Assembly (NCBI GenBank): GCA_023423405.1
Contig: JAFAFR010000008.1
Coordinates: 401,799 to 465,798, forward strand
Reading direction: 5' to 3'
Origin: Bacteroidota bacterium
GTDB lineage: Bacteria > Bacteroidota > Bacteroidia > Chitinophagales > Chitinophagaceae
Length of the DNA stretch: 64,000 bases
Shown here: positions 8,704 to 16,658 of the stretch, one piece after another
How positions within the stretch are numbered: position 1 is the stretch's first letter
How the letters are laid out: every line of letters starts with the position of its first letter
Program-made: the position numbers and the translations under genes
The notes under the pieces: generated by a model
The model's database searches: none
The model's input: the letters and a program-made list of their open reading frames with translations, nothing else
Told to the model about the DNA's origin: nothing

Positions 8704-8756
8704 AAATTGCCTTAATTTCGGCCTCTCAATATCTCAAAACAAAATACCCATATAAG

Positions 8757-10436
8757 ATGGCAGAAGCGATTTTGATGCCTCGTTTGAGCGATACCATGAC
8801 AGAAGGGGTGATTGCAGCCTGGCACAAGAAGGTTGGAGATCCGGTGAAGAAGGGCGAATTGCTGGCGGAAGTGGAAACAGACAAAGCCACGATGGACCTG
8901 GAAAGTTATAAGGACGGCACCCTGCTGCACATTGGTACCGAAAAAGGCGGAAAGCTCCAGGTGAACGACCTGCTGGCCATCATCGGGAATGCCGGGGAAG
9001 ACATCAGCAGCCTGCTGGCATCGACCAAAGGCGGATCGGCACCGGCTCCGGCTGCCGACTCAGCCCAGGCACCCGCTGCACCTGCCGCATCTGCCGCCCC
9101 CGCGCCAGCGTCCGCAGCCACGCCAGCCCCTGCAGCCGGCGGGCTCGACCTCAGCAAGGTGGAAGAAGTGATCCTTATGCCTCGTTTGAGCGATACCATG
9201 ACCGAAGGTGTGATCGCTGCCTGGCACAAAAAAGTGGGCGACAAAGTAAGCAAAGGTGACCTGCTGGCAGAAGTAGAGACCGACAAAGCCACCATGGACC
9301 TCGAGAGTTATAAGAACGGAACGCTTTTATATATAGGTGCTCAAAAAGGTGATAAGGTTCCGGTGAACGCCCTGCTCTGCGTAATTGGGGAGGAAGGGAA
9401 AGTGAACCTGGAAGCCATCAAGGCAGCCGCCGGTGGCGGCGCGGTTGCGGCGGCTCCCGCGGCAGGTGGTGATGCCGGTGCTGCGTCGAACACCGCTACA
9501 GGTGCCGCTCCCGGAGCCACTGCAACGGCGGCTCCCGCCGCAGCAGAAAACGGCCGCGTGAAAGTATCGCCGCTGGCGCGCAAACTCGCCGCTGAAAAAG
9601 GCATCAGCCTCAACCAGGTACAGGGTACCGGCGACGGTGGCCGCATTGTGAAATCCGATATTGAAAGCTTCCAGCCGGGCGCCGCGCAACCCGCAGCCGC
9701 TACGGCCGCAGCCGCTGCAAAACCGGCAGTCGCTCCCGCAGCACCTGCCGGGCAGGTCAGCTTCGAAGACAAGCCGGTTTCCCAAATGCGCAAGGTGATC
9801 GCCAAACGACTGGCAGAAAGCAAGTTCACCGCGCCGCATTTTTACCTGACCATGGCCATCGATATGGACAAAGCCGTGGCTAGCCGCGCGCAGATCAATG
9901 AAACCGCACCCGTTAAGATATCTTTTAATGATATGGTGCTGAAAGCTGTGGCCCTCGCCCTGAAAAAACATCCGGCCGTGAACAGCAGTTGGATGGGCGA
10001 TTCCATTCGCACCAATCACCACGTGAATATTGGCGTGGCCGTGGCTGTTGAAGATGGGCTGCTGGTTCCCGTAGTGCGTTTTGCCGATACGAAGGGACTT
10101 GCGCAGATCGCCACCGAAGTGAAGGATTTTGCGGGAAAAGCTAAGGCGAAAAAACTGCAGCCCGCCGATTGGGAAGGCAGCACTTTCACCATCAGCAACC
10201 TGGGCATGTTCGGCATCGATGAGTTCACTGCCATCATCAATCCGCCCGACAGTTGCATCCTGGCGATTGGCGCCATCCAGCAAATACCGGTGGTGAAAAG
10301 CGGCCAGGTGGTTCCGGGCAATATCATGAAAGTGACCCTGAGCTGCGACCACCGTGTGGTGGATGGCGCATCCGGCGCAGCCTTCCTGCAAACCGTAAAA
10401 AGCCTGCTGGAAGAACCGCTTCGAATGCTGGTATAA
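8757..10436 (+). CDS. pdhC: pyruvate dehydrogenase E2, dihydrolipoamide acetyltransferase with two lipoyl domains
   Basis: E2 carries acetyl groups from pyruvate decarboxylation to CoA in the pyruvate dehydrogenase complex. The 559 residues show, in order: lipoyl domain 1 with Lys43 in EVETDKATMDLESY; an Ala/Pro-rich linker; a nearly identical lipoyl domain 2 with Lys177; a second Ala/Pro linker; the peripheral-subunit-binding domain (VKVSPLARKLAAEKGI); a third linker; and the acyltransferase core ending with His532 and Asp536 in the DHRVVDG motif. ATG 8757 starts the first lipoyl domain directly. E1 and E3 genes are not in the window. A box TAATTTCG at 8713-8720 differs by one base from the TAnnTTTG consensus and may be its promoter. 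Confidence 0.93.
   Translation: MAEAILMPRLSDTMTEGVIAAWHKKVGDPVKKGELLAEVETDKATMDLESYKDGTLLHIGTEKGGKLQVNDLLAIIGNAGEDISSLLASTKGGSAPAPAADSAQAPAAPAASAAPAPASAATPAPAAGGLDLSKVEEVILMPRLSDTMTEGVIAAWHKKVGDKVSKGDLLAEVETDKATMDLESYKNGTLLYIGAQKGDKVPVNALLCVIGEEGKVNLEAIKAAAGGGAVAAAPAAGGDAGAASNTATGAAPGATATAAPAAAENGRVKVSPLARKLAAEKGISLNQVQGTGDGGRIVKSDIESFQPGAAQPAAATAAAAAKPAVAPAAPAGQVSFEDKPVSQMRKVIAKRLAESKFTAPHFYLTMAIDMDKAVASRAQINETAPVKISFNDMVLKAVALALKKHPAVNSSWMGDSIRTNHHVNIGVAVAVEDGLLVPVVRFADTKGLAQIATEVKDFAGKAKAKKLQPADWEGSTFTISNLGMFGIDEFTAIINPPDSCILAIGAIQQIPVVKSGQVVPGNIMKVTLSCDHRVVDGASGAAFLQTVKSLLEEPLRMLV
8775..9340 (+). repeat. internal DNA repeat encoding the two lipoyl domains of pdhC
   Basis: The unit starting at 8775 and the unit starting at 9177 encode almost the same roughly 55 residues from LMPRLSDTMTEG to LESYK-GTLL. 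They share long identical DNA stretches, including the first 18 bases, atgcctcgtttgagcgat. The repeats are 402 bases (134 codons) apart. This level of DNA identity suggests a recent duplication or ongoing gene conversion between the domains. Confidence 0.85.
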
Positions 10437-10450
10437 ATAAAAGTGTAGAT

Positions 10451-11935
10451 TTAACTCATACAGGGCTCTGCAAGATTTGATGGATCGGGCAGGGCCTTTT
10501 TCATAACCGATTTCCAGCCCAGCCAGGCAAACACACCCACCGCCGTGAGCACCACCGCCGGCAGCACCAGCGAAGCGGGTTTCACTTTGGGTGATAACCC
10601 CTTCAGACCAGTGCTGACCTGTTTTCCCGGAAGCATCTCAAGCAGGTGGTCGAGGTCGCCGTCTTCCAGCAGCAGCCCTATGCCCGCAGCATCGAGACAA
10701 CTGCGGTCGAGGCGGCTGACGGTTACGTAAATGATATTGCCGGCAGTGAGGTTAAAACGTTCCTGTATATGCGAAAAAGCCAGTTCCTTTCCATAGCGGC
10801 CCGGCTCAGTGTCGTTTTTAAAGAAAGGCGCAAATTCTATCTCTCCTGTTGAGATGCCCTCATCCAGCACCAGGGTATTGCACAGTACGAAATCGAATCC
10901 CAGCATATTTTTCAGGTGGTTGGCCACGCAGGAGAACTGCTCGGTGATGAGTCCCACTGTATAACCACGCTTCTGTAACTCGGCGATCACTTTTCGGATG
11001 CCGGGCCGTATGGTCATACTGTCACCGATCTCTAGCAGGTCGGGCAGGCTGGTGCCGGCAAAAAGCGCCGCGATGGCCGTCAATCTTTCCACGGGATCGG
11101 AATACAACTGCTGGATGGCTGCATACCCTTCGGAGAGTCCCAGGGCGCGCGCGGCCGTTTCCCCGAAATGGCCTTTCAGCACCAGGTGATTCATCTCCAG
11201 CAACACCATCTTATCCATTTCTTCAATGGACTCCAGCACCGCCGATTCCATCTGGCGATTGATCAGGTCGATATGTCCCAGGGTCTGCAGGCTTTGCTTA
11301 TCCGCTTTGTGAAGAATGGTGCGGGTTACCTGCTTGCTCATTTTGCCCAGGTCTTCGAGCGACTGCATTGCGTTTTGCACCCTGCCAATATTGACCTGCC
11401 TGATGCGGGCCTTTTTTCGGTATACATCTATCAGCAGCCCCACATCCACACCATAATCTTTTTCAAAACTCACTCCCTCCAGGAAAGATTTTCTTGCGGC
11501 GATCATGCCACTGAGCGGTTGTTCCAGGTTGCTCAGATCGGGGAAAAGTATGCTCAACAGGGGTTTAGCCACCAATTGGGTAACCCGGCCGGCCTGCCGT
11601 TTGAACGTGGATTTTACAAAATCGGCTTCGTTATCAAGGATGGGTTTGGCCAGGAGGTCCACCACATCGGGCGGGTAGGTGACGATATCGCCATCGAGGT
11701 AAACCACCACATCGTATTTGGCGGCCAGCAGGCCTTCGCGCATGGAAAGTCCCTTCCCGCGCCGGCTGCTGGTGATGATCCGCACCGATTCCTTGCTGGC
11801 TTCAGTAATGGTGTTGTCGGTGGAATTGTCGTCCACCACGATGATTTCCATGGGAAGGCTGCTTTGTTTGATGATCTTTATCACTTTACGGATAGTAGCT
11901 CCTTCATTCAAAACAGGGATAATTACAGATACCAT
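10451..11935 (-). CDS. family 2 glycosyltransferase fused to a degenerate SerB-like HAD domain and a C-terminal membrane anchor
   Basis: Residues 1-210 form a GT-A glycosyltransferase resembling glucosyl-3-phosphoglycerate synthase: VSVIIPVLNEGATI at the N-terminus, IIVVDDNSTDNT, and the metal-binding DxD motif YLDGDI (D81, D83). Residues 240-430 align by eye with phosphoserine phosphatase (HAD-IB), including VGLITEQFSCVANHLK, FDFVLCNTLVLDEG and CLDAAGIG. The nucleophile motif is lost, however: the expected DxD lies at E247-M248-N249, and the GDGxND loop reads TVSRLD, so phosphatase activity is unlikely. One hydrophobic helix (455-474) near the C-terminus could anchor it to the membrane. It converges on pdhC with 14 bases between the stops. 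Sugar donor and acceptor are unknown. Confidence 0.75.
   Translation of the reverse strand: MVSVIIPVLNEGATIRKVIKIIKQSSLPMEIIVVDDNSTDNTITEASKESVRIITSSRRGKGLSMREGLLAAKYDVVVYLDGDIVTYPPDVVDLLAKPILDNEADFVKSTFKRQAGRVTQLVAKPLLSILFPDLSNLEQPLSGMIAARKSFLEGVSFEKDYGVDVGLLIDVYRKKARIRQVNIGRVQNAMQSLEDLGKMSKQVTRTILHKADKQSLQTLGHIDLINRQMESAVLESIEEMDKMVLLEMNHLVLKGHFGETAARALGLSEGYAAIQQLYSDPVERLTAIAALFAGTSLPDLLEIGDSMTIRPGIRKVIAELQKRGYTVGLITEQFSCVANHLKNMLGFDFVLCNTLVLDEGISTGEIEFAPFFKNDTEPGRYGKELAFSHIQERFNLTAGNIIYVTVSRLDRSCLDAAGIGLLLEDGDLDHLLEMLPGKQVSTGLKGLSPKVKPASLVLPAVVLTAVGVFAWLGWKSVMKKALPDPSNLAEPCMS
10462..10501 (+). terminator. intrinsic terminator of pdhC, lying inside the convergent glycosyltransferase gene
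   Basis: AGGGCTCTGC (10462-10471) can pair with GCAGGGCCTT (10489-10498) to give a 10-base-pair stem with two G-U pairs and a 17-base loop. A run of five T (10497-10501) follows. It starts 26 bases after the pdhC stop and falls within the last codons of the opposing gene. Confidence 0.6.
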
Positions 11936-12094
11936 AGTTTATGTTTTCTTAGAAATGGAGGGTTTTAAAGGTATCCCCAAATGGCTGCAAAACTGGTCGA
12001 TTACCGTTATGGTCCGGTTAATTTAATGGGAATTTCATTCCAATCTGCAAAAAAAACTGCAATTGGTGCAATAATTACCATAAATCCTTTCTAT

Positions 12095-12877
12095 TTACCA
12101 GGAACGCGGCCGGCGGCTCACAAATGGCTGCCGGGTTGCAGGCGGAGTGGGTTCTCCTTTGTCGAACAACCTGATCAGCAGAAACCCTGCCGCAAATCCG
12201 CCGATATGGGCGGCATAGGCTACCCCATCGGAACTGCCGGAGATGGCGCCGAATCCGCTGATGACCTGCAGCACGATCCACATGCCCAGGGCCACCCAAC
12301 TAGGTATGGCGATGATGAACCAGCCGAGCAGGGCGTTGACGCGGCGGGTGGGGTAAAGGAGCAGGTATCCGCCCAGCACCCCCGAAATGGCGCCGGAGGC
12401 ACCGAGGCTGGGCACCAGCAGGTCGGCCCCTGTGAAATAGGAGAAAAAAACATGCGAGAGCGATGCGATGATACCGCAGAGCAGGTAAAATACCAGGTAA
12501 CGGAGGTGACCCAGCCGGTTTTCCAGGTTATCGCCGAAGATCCAGAGATAAAGCATGTTTCCGCCAATATGCGCAATGCTGCCGTGCATAAACATGGAGG
12601 TAAACAGGGTAGCATACACCGGGATGGGTGTAAGGCCCAGGCCGGGCATCTGGAAAACTTCTCCTGATGCCAGGTGCCGCATGGTTTTTGGCTCGGTGAT
12701 AATATCGGTATTGTTCAGGATCTCGGCCGGTACGGCGGAAAAAGAATAGGTGAAAGCCTCATTGGTTCCCCATCCCTGCAGAAAAATGAAGACGAATATA
12801 TTGAGCAGGATCAGTCCCCAGGTAATATAGGGCGTCCTGTGGCGGTCGCTGTTGTCGTCGCTGATAGGTAGTAACAT
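12095..12877 (-). CDS. rhomboid family intramembrane serine protease
   Basis: This 260-residue polytopic membrane protein carries the rhomboid catalytic dyad: Ser161 in LGASGAISGVLGG and His224 in YAAHIGGFAAG, each inside a predicted membrane helix. The conserved loop-1 and TM2 region MFMHGSIAHIGGNMLYLWIFG is also present. Length and about six membrane segments match the bacterial rhomboid core. It stands alone, with about 160 bases to the glycosyltransferase gene downstream and 74 bases to the PorT-like gene upstream. Substrates are unknown. Confidence 0.92.
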   Translation of the reverse strand: MLLPISDDNSDRHRTPYITWGLILLNIFVFIFLQGWGTNEAFTYSFSAVPAEILNNTDIITEPKTMRHLASGEVFQMPGLGLTPIPVYATLFTSMFMHGSIAHIGGNMLYLWIFGDNLENRLGHLRYLVFYLLCGIIASLSHVFFSYFTGADLLVPSLGASGAISGVLGGYLLLYPTRRVNALLGWFIIAIPSWVALGMWIVLQVISGFGAISGSSDGVAYAAHIGGFAAGFLLIRLFDKGEPTPPATRQPFVSRRPRSW

Positions 12878-12951
12878 GGACTTCGATTGATTCCATGAAT
12901 CTATGAAATAAAGCCCTTATATGTACCACCTCGCGAAGACCGGTTCAGCGA

Positions 12952-13686
12952 TCAGCCTTCAAAAATGAGGGAGAAAATGATCTGGCGGCTCTGGATCTTG
13001 TCGATCACATTGGAGAACTTCAGGTTGGGATCGCGCGCGTGCACATTGCTGATGCCGTTGCTGATCTTGATCTCGGGCGACAGGATGAACATTTTGTTAT
13101 AGAAGTTAAAGCCGATCCCCGCTTCGATGCCGAAATCGCTTTTCTTCAGTTTCACAAATTTGTCGGCATTCCGCTCATTGGCTTTGGAAGAAAGGTCGGT
13201 TTCGAATTTGATGCCGCCCATCATATAGACCCGGAAATTGCCAATGCGGTCCGATTTCAGTTTGAGCTGGATGGGCACACCCAGGAGGATGGATTCCACC
13301 TGCTGGTCCATCACGGCCGATTCTTCCTTACCGGCATCGGGATAACTGAGGTGGTAGTTGATCGACTTGTTTACAAAAAGCAGTTGGGGAAACACTACCC
13401 GGGCTTCAAAGCGGTTGCTGAGGCGGAACGTATGCATGCCGCCGATGCCGAAACCGAAGCTGTTGTTGGGGTTGCTTACCATGACGGTATCGGAAGCAAG
13501 AAAATTGGGGTGCTGGCTGATCTGGAAACGGTTCACCGTGCCCATCACCACAATGCCGATATGATACCATTTATCGTCGTTGTCGGGCAGGTTCACAGAT
13601 TCCCGCAATTGGGCAGAAGCTCCCATTGCTAAACCCAGGAAACAGAGGAGTGCAAAAAGTTTACGCGCTGAAAGAAATAAAAACAT
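12952..13686 (-). CDS. PorT-family outer-membrane beta-barrel protein
   Basis: A signal peptide (ending near GASAQ) is followed by about 220 residues of beta-barrel-like sequence ending in a strand (RQIIFSLIFEG). The gene lies directly downstream of ubiE on the same strand, and ubiE-porT is the order I know from many Bacteroidota. PorT is a component associated with the type IX secretion system. Sequence features alone support only an outer-membrane barrel of the porin/PorT family; the PorT assignment rests on the size and the neighbour. The gap to ubiE is 105 bases. Confidence 0.7.
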   Translation of the reverse strand: MFLFLSARKLFALLCFLGLAMGASAQLRESVNLPDNDDKWYHIGIVVMGTVNRFQISQHPNFLASDTVMVSNPNNSFGFGIGGMHTFRLSNRFEARVVFPQLLFVNKSINYHLSYPDAGKEESAVMDQQVESILLGVPIQLKLKSDRIGNFRVYMMGGIKFETDLSSKANERNADKFVKLKKSDFGIEAGIGFNFYNKMFILSPEIKISNGISNVHARDPNLKFSNVIDKIQSRQIIFSLIFEG

Positions 13687-13791
13687 AGGTAGAACTGGGA
13701 CAATAGCTGCAGGTTTTACTGAAAATAACTTGGTTAGCGCTTCTTTATCAAATTAACGGCCAAAAACCCAAATAATTGTGTATCAGGTTGT

Positions 13792-14553
13792 TTATAACAG
13801 GTTTTTGGGTTTTTCCGCGGTGTAAATAGTAGCGATGCAAAAACTCAGGGGGTTTACCCGGCTGGCCGACCAGCCGTTCTTTTCCAGGATGGCCCTGAAA
13901 TTTCCCCCTTCGGGGAAAGCTTTTACGGAATCGTTGAGGTAGCGATAGGCCTCTTTGTTCCGGGAAATCATGGCGCCGATGCCTGGGGTTACGATGTGCA
14001 TATACCATTGATAGAGCCTGCTGAAAACAGCCTGGCGGGGTTTGGAAAATTCCAGCACCACCAGTTTGCCACCGGGACGCAGCACCCGCAACATTTCCTG
14101 CAGCCCCTTTTCCAGGTGCTCGAAATTCCTGACCCCGAAAGCCACCATTACGGCATCGAATTGGTTATCGGGAAAGGGGAGGTTTTCACTGTCGGCCTGC
14201 AGCAGTTCGATGCTTTCGGACAGGCCGGCCCGCGCCACTTTTTTGCGACCCAGTTCCAGCATGCCGGCAGAAATATCGATGCCCGTAATTTTTGCCGGGC
14301 GGAGTTGTTTCATGGCCATCAAGGCAAGATCGGCAGTGCCGGTAGCCACGTCGAGGATATGCCCGGGGGCAACCGCGCGCAATTCGGCAATGGCTTTGCG
14401 GCGCCAGTAAACATCTATGCCGCCGCTGAGGAAGCGGTTCAGGAAGTCGTACCGGAAAGCAATGCGGTCGAACATCTCCGCCACCTGTTCCTTCTTGCTC
14501 TGTTTCCCTTCGCCGAACGGCAGCACCCGGTCGTGGGGCAATGGCTGATTCAT
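13792..14553 (-). CDS. ubiE: demethylmenaquinone methyltransferase
   Basis: UbiE/MenG performs the last step of menaquinone synthesis, C-methylation of demethylmenaquinone. The 253-residue protein shows the family N-terminus KKEQVAEMFDRIAFRYDFLN, SAM motif I in ILDVATGTADLAL, the strand-2 segment ITGIDISAGMLELG and the UbiE signature VAFGVRNFEHLEKGL. The start is ATG 14553; an upstream in-frame TTG at 14562 falls inside the -7 promoter box and is rejected. The -7 box ends only 6 bases before the ATG, so the mRNA may be leaderless. It is probably co-transcribed with the PorT-like gene. Confidence 0.94.
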   Translation of the reverse strand: MNQPLPHDRVLPFGEGKQSKKEQVAEMFDRIAFRYDFLNRFLSGGIDVYWRRKAIAELRAVAPGHILDVATGTADLALMAMKQLRPAKITGIDISAGMLELGRKKVARAGLSESIELLQADSENLPFPDNQFDAVMVAFGVRNFEHLEKGLQEMLRVLRPGGKLVVLEFSKPRQAVFSRLYQWYMHIVTPGIGAMISRNKEAYRYLNDSVKAFPEGGNFRAILEKNGWSASRVNPLSFCIATIYTAEKPKNLL

Positions 14554-14559
14554 GGAGCG

Positions 14560-14567
14560 CAAAGGTA
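14560..14567 (-). promoter_or_regulatory. TAnnTTTG promoter box of ubiE
   Basis: The minus strand reads TACCTTTG, a perfect TAnnTTTG match, followed after 6 bases by the ubiE ATG. No convincing TTG is present at the -33 position. The closeness to the start codon is the same as for engB and the histidine kinase. Confidence 0.55.
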
Positions 14568-14627
14568 GCGCTTGAATTTGTTTTTCAGGATTGAATCACT
14601 ATCTTATCGCACTGAATCCTATTCCGT

Positions 14628-16658
14628 ATGAATAAAAAAATGGTTTTGATTAGCCCGCAATTCCGCCGTGAAGCCTGGCAGGTGGTTGGCAGGATCCTGC
14701 TTTTTGTCCTCGTATATATTGTATTGCTTGCCGCAGGTTTTTTCCTGGCCTCGGGTTGTGTATTCCTGGGCGGCGCCCTCATAGTGCGGCTGCCCCGTTT
14801 CCTGACCCTCATGCTGGGACTGGGCCTCATGGGCCTTGGGGCGATGGTGTTTTTTTTCCTTATCAAATTCCTTTTTTCGGTGAAGCGCACCGACCGTTCC
14901 GATTACCTGGAACTGCGGCGGGAAGACCAGCCCGAACTGTTCGCGTTGGTGGACGAACTGGCCGTTGCCGTCGGTACCAGCAAGCCCCGGCACCTTTATG
15001 TTTCTGCTGATGTGAATGCGGCGGTATTTTATGATTCCAGTTTCTGGAGCATGTTTTTTCCCGTGCGCAAGAACCTGGTGATTGGGCTGGGCCTGGTGAA
15101 CAGTGTGAACAGGGGAGAGCTCAAAGCCGTGCTGGCGCACGAGTTCGGCCATTTTTCGCAGGACAGCATGAAGCTGGGCAGCTTCGTGTACCAGGTAAAC
15201 CACGTCATTTACAACATGCTGTATGACAATGAGGGTTATGCGAAGTTTTTACAGGGATGGGCTACCATCAGCAATTATTTCGCTTTTTTCGCCAGCATTA
15301 CGGTACGCATTGTACAGGCCATCCAGTATGTGCTGCGGCAAATGTTCCGCTTCGTGAATAAGGGCTACAGCCGGCTTTCGCGCGAAATGGAGTTCCATGC
15401 CGATGCGGTGGCGGCTGCTGTTTCGGGCGGCAATAACCTGACCTCGGCGCTTGAAAAATTACCTGTCGCCGGCGGCGCCTACCAGCAAACGCTCGACCTG
15501 AACAACCAGTGGCTGTCGGAGGACAAGGTGAGTCATAACTTTTATGCCATGCAGCAGTTTTTTGCGGGCAGACCCGGAAGTGGCCAGGGCTTCAAACAAT
15601 TCCTGCGGATCAATTACCGCGACCAGTGGGCTTCGCATCCCAATACAGAAGACCGGGTTGCGCAGCTTGCTGCGCTGGACATGAATGAAGCGGAGGACCA
15701 GCCCAGCGCATGGACATTTTTCCGCGACGCAGGCAGGCTGCAGCAAGAAATGACAAGTCATGTATATGAAAAAGCCGGCGTGTCCCGTGAAGGAAAAATG
15801 CTGATGCAGGAAAAAGAGCTGACGCACTGGTGGGAGCAACAGGATGCAGTTCAAAAGCATCCGGCGCTGTTCAACGACTGCTTCGCAGGCAGGATGCCCG
15901 CCAATACAGCAACCGGCCTCGCTCAAGACGAAACAGCGATGGAAACTCTTACACCTGAAACGCTCTTCACTACCGAAGCTACCGCATTGCCCCACCGCAT
16001 TACCGCCGCCATGGTGGATGCGCAGGTGCTGGAAGCCATTGCGGCCCGGCAGATTGAAACAGAAAGCTTTGACTTCGATGGCAGGCGCAGGGAACTGGCG
16101 GAAATACAAACGGTACTGGAGCAGGTACAGCAGGACAGGGAAAGGCTGGAAAAAGAACTGGCGACATTTGACCAACGGACTTTTCAGTTGTTTTATAAGA
16201 TGGCGGCGGAACGGGGAGAAGAAGCCGGCCTGGCGGAAAGGGTGGAGGCCTATAATACCCTCGCAGCGGAAAAAGCTGCCCTGCAGGCTGCTGCCCAAAA
16301 AGTGGATGAAGCGCTGGAACCGGCCAGGACAAGGTCTTCCATGCTTACCGCAGAAGTGCAGGAAATGCTTGATGCGTTCAGGTCATCAGCCGAGGCAATG
16401 CTGAAAAAAGAACTGACTCAGTTGCTTTCGCGCGAATGGTCTGATCACGATGCGGACAAAAAAGAGAAGTTGCAGCAATTTGTAGAGGCCGATCTCCAAT
16501 ATTTTCACGGCAACAGCTATATCGAAGGCGATCTGCGGTTGTTGTTCACCGTTATTGGGATTGGAACCGAATACCTGGAACGGGCCTGCATGCAGGAATT
16601 TGCATCCTTGCTGGCCTGGATGGCGCCGAAACTGGTCAATAATCCAGTTCCAGCCTGA
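14628..16658 (+). CDS. M48-family membrane metallopeptidase with a coiled-coil C-terminal half
   Basis: M48 peptidases are zinc enzymes related to HtpX and Ste24. The catalytic motif HEFGH (His171, Glu172, His175) is visible, and the third zinc ligand is the Glu of REMEFHADAVAAA about 80 residues further. Two membrane segments (about 20-45 and 58-83) precede the catalytic domain. The region from about residue 480 to 610 is Glu/Lys/Gln-rich and should form a long coiled coil (for example ELAEIQTVLEQVQQDRERLE). At 676 residues it is about twice the length of HtpX. Its 3' end overlaps dnaX by 23 bases in convergent orientation. A TTTG (14577-14580) 19 bases before TATCTTAT (14600-14607) may be a weak promoter. 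Confidence 0.85.
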   Translation: MNKKMVLISPQFRREAWQVVGRILLFVLVYIVLLAAGFFLASGCVFLGGALIVRLPRFLTLMLGLGLMGLGAMVFFFLIKFLFSVKRTDRSDYLELRREDQPELFALVDELAVAVGTSKPRHLYVSADVNAAVFYDSSFWSMFFPVRKNLVIGLGLVNSVNRGELKAVLAHEFGHFSQDSMKLGSFVYQVNHVIYNMLYDNEGYAKFLQGWATISNYFAFFASITVRIVQAIQYVLRQMFRFVNKGYSRLSREMEFHADAVAAAVSGGNNLTSALEKLPVAGGAYQQTLDLNNQWLSEDKVSHNFYAMQQFFAGRPGSGQGFKQFLRINYRDQWASHPNTEDRVAQLAALDMNEAEDQPSAWTFFRDAGRLQQEMTSHVYEKAGVSREGKMLMQEKELTHWWEQQDAVQKHPALFNDCFAGRMPANTATGLAQDETAMETLTPETLFTTEATALPHRITAAMVDAQVLEAIAARQIETESFDFDGRRRELAEIQTVLEQVQQDRERLEKELATFDQRTFQLFYKMAAERGEEAGLAERVEAYNTLAAEKAALQAAAQKVDEALEPARTRSSMLTAEVQEMLDAFRSSAEAMLKKELTQLLSREWSDHDADKKEKLQQFVEADLQYFHGNSYIEGDLRLLFTVIGIGTEYLERACMQEFASLLAWMAPKLVNNPVPA

